Shown here: positions 57,777 to 64,000 of the stretch, piece by piece
Layout: each line of letters opens with the position of its first letter
Position numbering within the stretch: position 1 is the stretch's first letter
Source: Ascidia mentula
Lineage: Eukaryota > Chordata > Ascidiacea > Phlebobranchia > Ascidiidae
NCBI GenBank assembly: GCA_947561715.1
Contig: OX387202.1
Span: 20,659,001-20,723,000, forward strand
Direction: 5' to 3'
Length of the DNA stretch: 64,000 nucleotides
Program-made: the position numbers and the translations under genes
The notes under the pieces: model-generated
Told to the model about the DNA's origin: nothing
Databases searched by the model: none
The model's input: the letters and a program-made list of their open reading frames with translations, nothing else

Positions 57777-60734
57777 TGCTACATAAAATGAAAGAACATA
57801 CGCTACAAGTAAACAAGTAATTTAAAGGTTTAAACCAAATTAAAAATCGCAATAATAATAGTTTTATCTCGTATATCTTTCCGAAAATCGGTTTGCGATA
57901 TTTTTTTATCACAAAAATATTCCTTTGTCATAAAAAGCTCTGTACACTGAATTCAAAGCTTCGTATCAACTGCAAAACCACAACCTTCTGATATCTGTTC
58001 ATTTGTTTCAATAAGCTCTAATTTACAATTGTTTATAAAGATGACGAAACGACGAAATTTCGGGTTCAATTAACTGCAACTTAAATTGTTAATGACCATC
58101 ACCCATTCGGGACAGACGCTGTGTGCAATCAATTACTTTGCTTCTCGCGACGTACATTTCATGACGCTTATTTCAAATTGATGAAGTTTGCTAATTATAA
58201 GCATATATTGAAAAGGTTTAATGTCCCACAATTCATCAATCAGTCTTATGCTATCTCCCCTATTAATCGTCTAAATTTAAATCATTTCTTCCCCATCAAC
58301 GAATTACATTCATTTTGGTGCTGTGACAAAAACTAAATGTGTTGCAAACGCGCATCTTTTGAAAGGTTTCTGCGCCATCGTTTTCTCGACTAAATTCACA
58401 CATTGCTGGTCCTGTGCCGGTACCTTTCCTCTTTAAACTTTGACATTTTTGCCCACAAGAAATTCATTCTCGCAACCGGAATCCCTGTGGAAGTCCGACT
58501 TATGGCCCCACCCTCTTAAAACTCGACACCTCCAAAAGGCCCAGCCTGCGGGGGTGTCGCAGTTCTTCCAAACTCCCACAATCTTCGAATTCTTAATTCC
58601 GTTTCTGACTCTGACGGTCGCACCATTGTGGCCGAAACACTACATACGCACCATCTGGCTCAAATCACTGTACATTCTCAATTAAATTTATTTATTTAAT
58701 AAAACATTGAATTCCATGTGAGTGCAGTAACTATTATGAGTGATGTAATTTATTAGGAAACCATTAAATCATGTTACTTTTGATTTCACAATGTGTTCAA
58801 TCGAACCTTCTCTATAAATCATAGATGTTGTTTGTACACGGCAACATTATAACGTGTTCATTATTTGACTGATCGCTAACCCCACGCGTCACACTGCGTT
58901 TCCCGTGTTTTCATCGCAAATGCGTTCCGAAATTCCACTAATACCTTCACCCATCACACAGAACATAACACACTCTTGCATTCAACAGATTAGCGGAATG
59001 CGACAGCAAGACACCGGAACTGGAGAGGTTACCAATTCAACCAGAAACACAACGTACGCACAACCACCTATTTAAGCTGAACAAAATATCACGTTCACCA
59101 AATTGTTTTGCGAAATCATGTGACGCAAAACGATTGTTCCATTCAACGATAAATGTGATGCAAGCGCGCCTAAACACCTCTCAGAACATCACCCTGAATA
59201 TAGAACACAACATACAATTACTTTAGACATTTTACAATTTAAATCCGACAACATTGTATCACGCGATGATGCGTTTAAAGAAGTAAAAGCTTTAATTGCT
59301 TCAAAATCTTTTGAAAGGTTTCTGCGCCATCGTTTTCTCGACTAAATTCACACATTGCCGACCGATTAACTGCATTGCATTCATTTCGGTACTGCGAGTA
59401 AACCTTCAGGATTTGAATAATTTGCAAGTAATACTTTAATAATAAAACCTAGCTTCGATTAGAAAAAGGAATTCTGTCTCTCCATGGATATTTCCAACCC
59501 AATAACCATATTACCAAAGTGATGGTATGTTACGTTGTAATCACATCGCATGCGTTTTGCAATAAAATTTCATCCAACCCCTCAATTAGAAATCAACGAA
59601 TCTCCGTAAATCAACTTATTCCTCTATTTATAAAAAGCTCTGTACACTGAGTTCAAAGCTTCGTATCTACTGGAAAAACCACAACCTACTGATATCTGTT
59701 CATTTGTTTCAATAAACTTTAACCGTTAATTGCAATTGTTTGTGAAGATGACGAAACGACGAAACTATTTTCAGAAGGCATGATGATTTTTGGTTTAATT
59801 AACTCCAACTGAAATTATTAATGATCATCACCCATTCGGGACAGACGCTGTGTGCATAGCCATTATTTCAATCAATTATTTTGGTTTACGTGACGTACAT
59901 TTGATGACGTATATTTCAAACGGATGAAGGTTGCCAAATATAAGTATATATTGAATAGGTTTAATGTCCCACAATTCATCATTCAGTCATATGCTATCTC
60001 ACCCAATATTCGTCCAAATTTAAACAATTTCTTCCCCATCAACGAATTGCATTCATTTTGATGCTGCGACAAAAACTAAATGTCTTGCACTCTGAAACGC
60101 GCTCTGAAACTCCACTTATACTTTTACACAGCACACAGAACATAACACACTCTTGCATTCAACAGATCAGCGGAACGCGACAGCAAGACACCGGAACCGA
60201 AGAGGCTTCTTCTTAAACCAGAAACACAATGTACTTCCACCACCTTTAAGCTGAACAAAAATAGCAATATTAATAGTTTTATCTCATATATATTTCCGAA
60301 AATGAGTTTGCGATGTATTTTTTTCTCAAAAATATTCCTCTGTTTATTAAAAGCTCTGTACACTGAGTTCAAAGCTTCGTATCTACTGGCAAAACCTCAA
60401 CCTACTGATATCCGTTCATTTGTTTCAATAAACTTTAACCGTTAATTGCAATTGTTTATGAAGATGACGAAACGACGAAACCATTTTCAAAAGGCGTAAT
60501 GAATTTTATTTAATTAACTCTTATCGAAATTGTTAATGATCATCACCCATTCGGGTCAGGCGCTGTGTGCATAACCACTAGTTCAATCAATTAATTTGGT
60601 TTTCGTGACGTATATTTAATGACGTATATTTGAACGCATATTTTAAACGGATGAATGTTGCTAAATATAAGCATATATTGAATATAGGTTAATCCCACAA
60701 TTCATCATTCAGTCTTATGCTATCTCCCCTATTA
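57777..60734. repeat. Upstream region with three diverged copies of a ~450-base repeat
   Basis: Related units lie at about 57841-58340, 59630-60082 and 60252-60730, each with AAAAGCTCTGTACACTGA, then GATGACGAAACGACGAAA, then CATCACCCATTCGGG. A second pair shares TCTTTTGAAAGGTTTCTGCG (58355 and 59308), and a third shares ACAGCAAGACACCGGAAC (59003 and 60180). No coding sequence was recognised. The first unit abuts the start exon of the LCCL/EGF gene, so the promoter may lie within it. Confidence 0.7.
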
Positions 60735-61437
60735 AGGCCCGTTTACACACGAACACAGTCTGGCACGGCACAGCACAGTCTGGGACACACGGTGTTTACA
60801 CTACTGAAATAATCGAGCACGACTACGGGGATTTCCCTGTAATGAACACGAAACCGACAAGTGAAAGTGACAAGTTACGTTGATAATTTTTTTAAGGATG
60901 TCAATCTTGCCTTGCATTTCTCAGCCCCGCCAGCGTTATTATAAGTACAAATTGAAGTTGTTGCTATTGGCTGTACGTATTCTTCAACAAAAAGCATGTA
61001 CTGTTTTACATAGTTTTACGTAATTTTTACGACGCAAGGTAACACTACAGTATGTTGAACCAAACAGCACAGATTATGAAAACAAAGATGGTATAATTGA
61101 ACCAATGGTTTTTTACAGCAGCATCCCGCTTAGACGCCGTTCTACACACCGCTTTGTAATGCAGTTACGGCACCATTTCTCAAAACAATCGCTCACATGT
61201 CAAACGCGGTCACATCACACAACCACCACTAAAATAATATATGTCCTCTCCTTTTAAGCAGTCGCCTTGCACTCTCGCATTAATGTGTGCCGAAATGTGC
61301 CCAACTGTGCCCGAATTTATGCTCGTCGAGCAAAAGCGAGCACATCCTAGCACAGACCGGCACATCCCATCCCAGCACAACTCAGCATGCGCGCACAATA
61401 AAACAAACACGGAATCGTCTGTATTGTAAACGGGACT
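60735..61437. mobile_element. Harbinger-like MITE, empty of the nested element
   Basis: A 703-base element with AGGCCCGTTTACAC termini (the right end has one changed base), flanked by TTA on both sides. It has the single TTAA at 61254-61257 where the sister copy carries the piggyBac-like insertion. No protein. Confidence 0.75.
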
Positions 61438-61857
61438 TTAGTGTGTAACAACGTTTTTGCGTAAACAAACTTAATATTAGAGTTATAATATTGCAAAGTC
61501 TTCGTGAAAACTAATGTTGAGTAGCCACGCATGAAACGGAGAAATCCCGTTTCGCCCATCCGTGAGGTGGTTTAAGTGTCTCCCGTTCGTAACACTGGGA
61601 TGAAAATGTACGCACAGCGGCACCACGTGGTCACTTTCTAGCATTACAAACGCGCCATTAAAGTAACTCGCCAACGAACAGTGATGTTTCCACTGCAGTC
61701 AGTACAGTTTAGCTGTTTAGTAATTGTAAGGGGAAACAAAGTTTGCCCCCTGTTGCATTTCATACCGATGTTGACGTTTGCACACTTCAATGGTTTTTCG
61801 GGTGCTTTCCCTCATATTTGATTAAAGGTGCCGGTTTTAAACTGATTTCTGGTCAAA

Positions 61858-62789
61858 ATGGCGGCCTTTGCTTCGCTTTGTGACGCTTACGGCAGTGATT
61901 CTGATTTTAGCGATAACGACGAGCAATTTACGCAAGTAGATCAAGCTGGCACCAAAGTAAATTTGCCTTTACCGCAAGCTATTTCTTCATTGTTTGGAGA
62001 CACCAAGTCGTTGAAACCCCAGGAACACCGAAGTCGAATCCGGTCGTTCCCCCACGAGCACGGAAATTGGGCAACGTATGTTTACATACCTTACCCTAAA
62101 AAAAGTTTGGATGAATTTAAATTCAACGTTGAAAAAACACTCGAAAGCAGAGAAAAGGGTATTAAATTATCTGCTTAAATTATTGTGTACAGTTTTAAAT
62201 GTTTGGGAATTAATTGATAGAATCGACATGGCATCTTGTGGATGATTTCCATGTGAGTATTTCAAGGACTAATGTCATACCTCACCACTGCATAGACCCT
62301 TGAGTGGAAAGTCTCAGACAAAATTTAAAACGGTTTCGAAGATTTTCAATCACATTATCATCTGATGATTTGAATATTTATGTGAACGATGAAAAAACAA
62401 GATCATTTTGTGGGTTTAAGGTAAGGGTGAAACTTTTTTGACAGCATTTCTTGTCTTGATTTGGTATCAGATTGTTTGTTATTGTTTGCAAACAATTCCA
62501 GATTTCAGCGCAACCTGCAATTCAACAACTGAATAAAGTCGTTCAGATCGTGAATAAAGCTTTCATGGATTTTCATTGCAAGCCTTACTACACAAACCCA
62601 TCCTATCACATGAGTGTTGCTTGGTATCTCGACCAATTCACAGAAGAATCCAAATTATTTTCAAAACTTTCATCAAATTGGAACAAAATAGAATTGGAGA
62701 ACCCTGAACTTTTTGCAATTGATGTGGATGAGGTTGTTTGTAAAAGTGGCAACAAAATGTTTTCATGTAAACTAAGTTCCATCAGTTGA
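61858..62789 (+). pseudogene. USB1: USB1 second copy with premature stop
   Basis: Same exon structure as the intact copy: 61858-62158, 62221-62420, 62502-62789, with splice sites kept. Codon 128 reads TGA (62301-62303) where the other copy has TTA (Leu). The product would keep the first HxS motif (HVSIS) but lose the second (HMSVA), so it should be inactive. Other changes are few (for example HERGNW becomes HEHGNW). Either this is a young pseudogene or null allele, or the stop is a sequence error. Confidence 0.88.
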
Positions 62790-64000
62790 CATCCACAATA
62801 CTCACATGGACATCGGTATTGCCAACATTTCGTCGGACTTTAGTGAGTTTTTCCACTTTTTGTGGTCGAGTTAAATTCTTGTTTAGCTCCAGATTTAAAC
62901 TGCTACATTAATCTTATAATGTAACATTTTGTTTTTTTTTATATAATTTCTGTTTAACTTTTATTGTTTGTCTTATACAGGTTTCATCACAAAAACCTGT
63001 TGTGAACATTTCTAAACATGAGAACCAGCGGTGTTTATAAACGTGATATCATGAATTGCTGAACAGCCGCAAAATGCAGGTTTTTAATTTGAACTGTTTA
63101 TTATCACGTTGAGTTTATGCCGACCTAAACTCCATACATGAAGTAAAAACTGTGTACAAATTCGTTAAAAACAAAATTGATTGTAAAGAAAAATGCATAT
63201 GAGCCATAACGAACCATATGATTTGATACAGTTGGATACTAAGCAGTTGTTTGGGCATAATGCGCTCCACAGTGGTTCGTCTCTATTGTTTGATGCCCAG
63301 TTACGGGTACCCAACTGACTTACGTTGGAAATATCTGTTCCTGGCTAGTTTGCGAGCTAGTCCAGGGCCACAGTCACCAACTGCACTTATGAGACCCCTA
63401 CAAGACAAAACCATCCACAGTGTCCCCAGGTCTATTTCAATAAGGTTGGAATAGGAAAATTTTGGCTAAAAATATTTGTTTGTAAAAGAAACAGAAAACA
63501 ACAACAGTTGAACTGAAAGAAAATGTATTAAAATTGCAAACAGATGTTGAAGAAGCAAAAGTGAAGTAAATATCCTTGAACAATATAGCAGGAGAGAATG
63601 CATTTAAATATGTATGTTCGCAATTTTAATACTTTTTCTTTCAGTTCAACTGTTGTTGTTTTCTGTTTTTTTTTTGCAAACAAATATTTTGAGTAACATA
63701 AACTAAAGAAGAATGCACCGACCAAATTGCAATTGCCAAACACATGGGAGTATTGATTCAAAAAACTGATCTGGCATCTCACACAGAATACCTGTGAGAA
63801 CAACAAGCAGCTCATCAAAATAATCCCCACTGATAACTGAAAGTTTATCTTAAGGAAAATCAAGAATTAAATATTTTTAACAAATCAAATCTGCATTTCC
63901 CTAACTCCAAAGAAACAACTTTCAACCTGCAAAATGTTTTCATGACAGAAAGTTTGACAAGACAAAACCGAAAATTATTCAACACTTGCTTGCAGCACAA
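62790..64000. repeat. Duplicate of the USB1 downstream region
   Basis: Matches 31302-32510 almost base for base, including the short repeat at 63251-63448. No gene is visible; the window ends inside the copy. Confidence 0.9.

Overview
The window looks like animal nuclear DNA, most likely from a tunicate such as Ciona. This is an inference from AT-rich sequence, short introns (about 100-700 bases), a chordate-type myosin-X, ficolin and LCCL/EGF/fibrinogen-domain genes, and Penelope-like, Harbinger-like, piggyBac-like and tRNA-SINE repeats. No rRNA, tRNA gene, CRISPR array or bacterial-type operon was seen.

The window is organised as large head-to-tail, near-identical partial copies. (1) 1-5706, + strand: the 3' part of a MYO10 (myosin-X) gene, with third PH domain, MyTH4 and FERM all open. 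It converges on a minus-strand ficolin-like gene (8086-13816: signal peptide, collagen, fibrinogen-related domain). (2) 14-25 kb: Penelope-like fragments with hammerhead-ribozyme-like motifs, a 2.57 kb tandem duplication, and a minus-strand two-exon gene of uncertain identity (21244-22523). (3) 25.6-32.7 kb: a third copy of the MYO10 downstream spacer, nested DNA transposons, and an intact USB1 gene. (4) 32.7-36.3 kb: a broken fragment of the MYO10 tail. (5) 36668-49320: the longest MYO10 copy, from mid-motor to the FERM end, with two frame breaks and a 1.5 kb FERM deletion. (6) 51903-57776: a minus-strand, 15-exon secreted LCCL-LCCL-EGF(x5)-fibrinogen-domain gene whose last four exons are paralogous to those of the ficolin-like gene. 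(7) 57.8-64 kb: triplicated upstream repeats, then a second USB1 copy with a premature stop.

The order MYO10 - spacer - fibrinogen-domain lectin - USB1 occurs twice, with a period of roughly 31-45 kb. This is either a real tandem segmental duplication or two divergent haplotypes laid end to end by an assembler, and sequence alone cannot decide. The most interesting biology is the pair of lectin-type genes. They share the same duplicated C-terminal fibrinogen exons, joined to completely different N-terminal modules, and the two last exons differ far more in protein than the flanking introns differ in DNA. MYO10 is a filopodial motor, USB1 trims U6 snRNA, and the lectin-like proteins are probably secreted recognition molecules. 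Nothing suggests these genes act in one pathway; their adjacency looks like ordinary synteny plus duplication.
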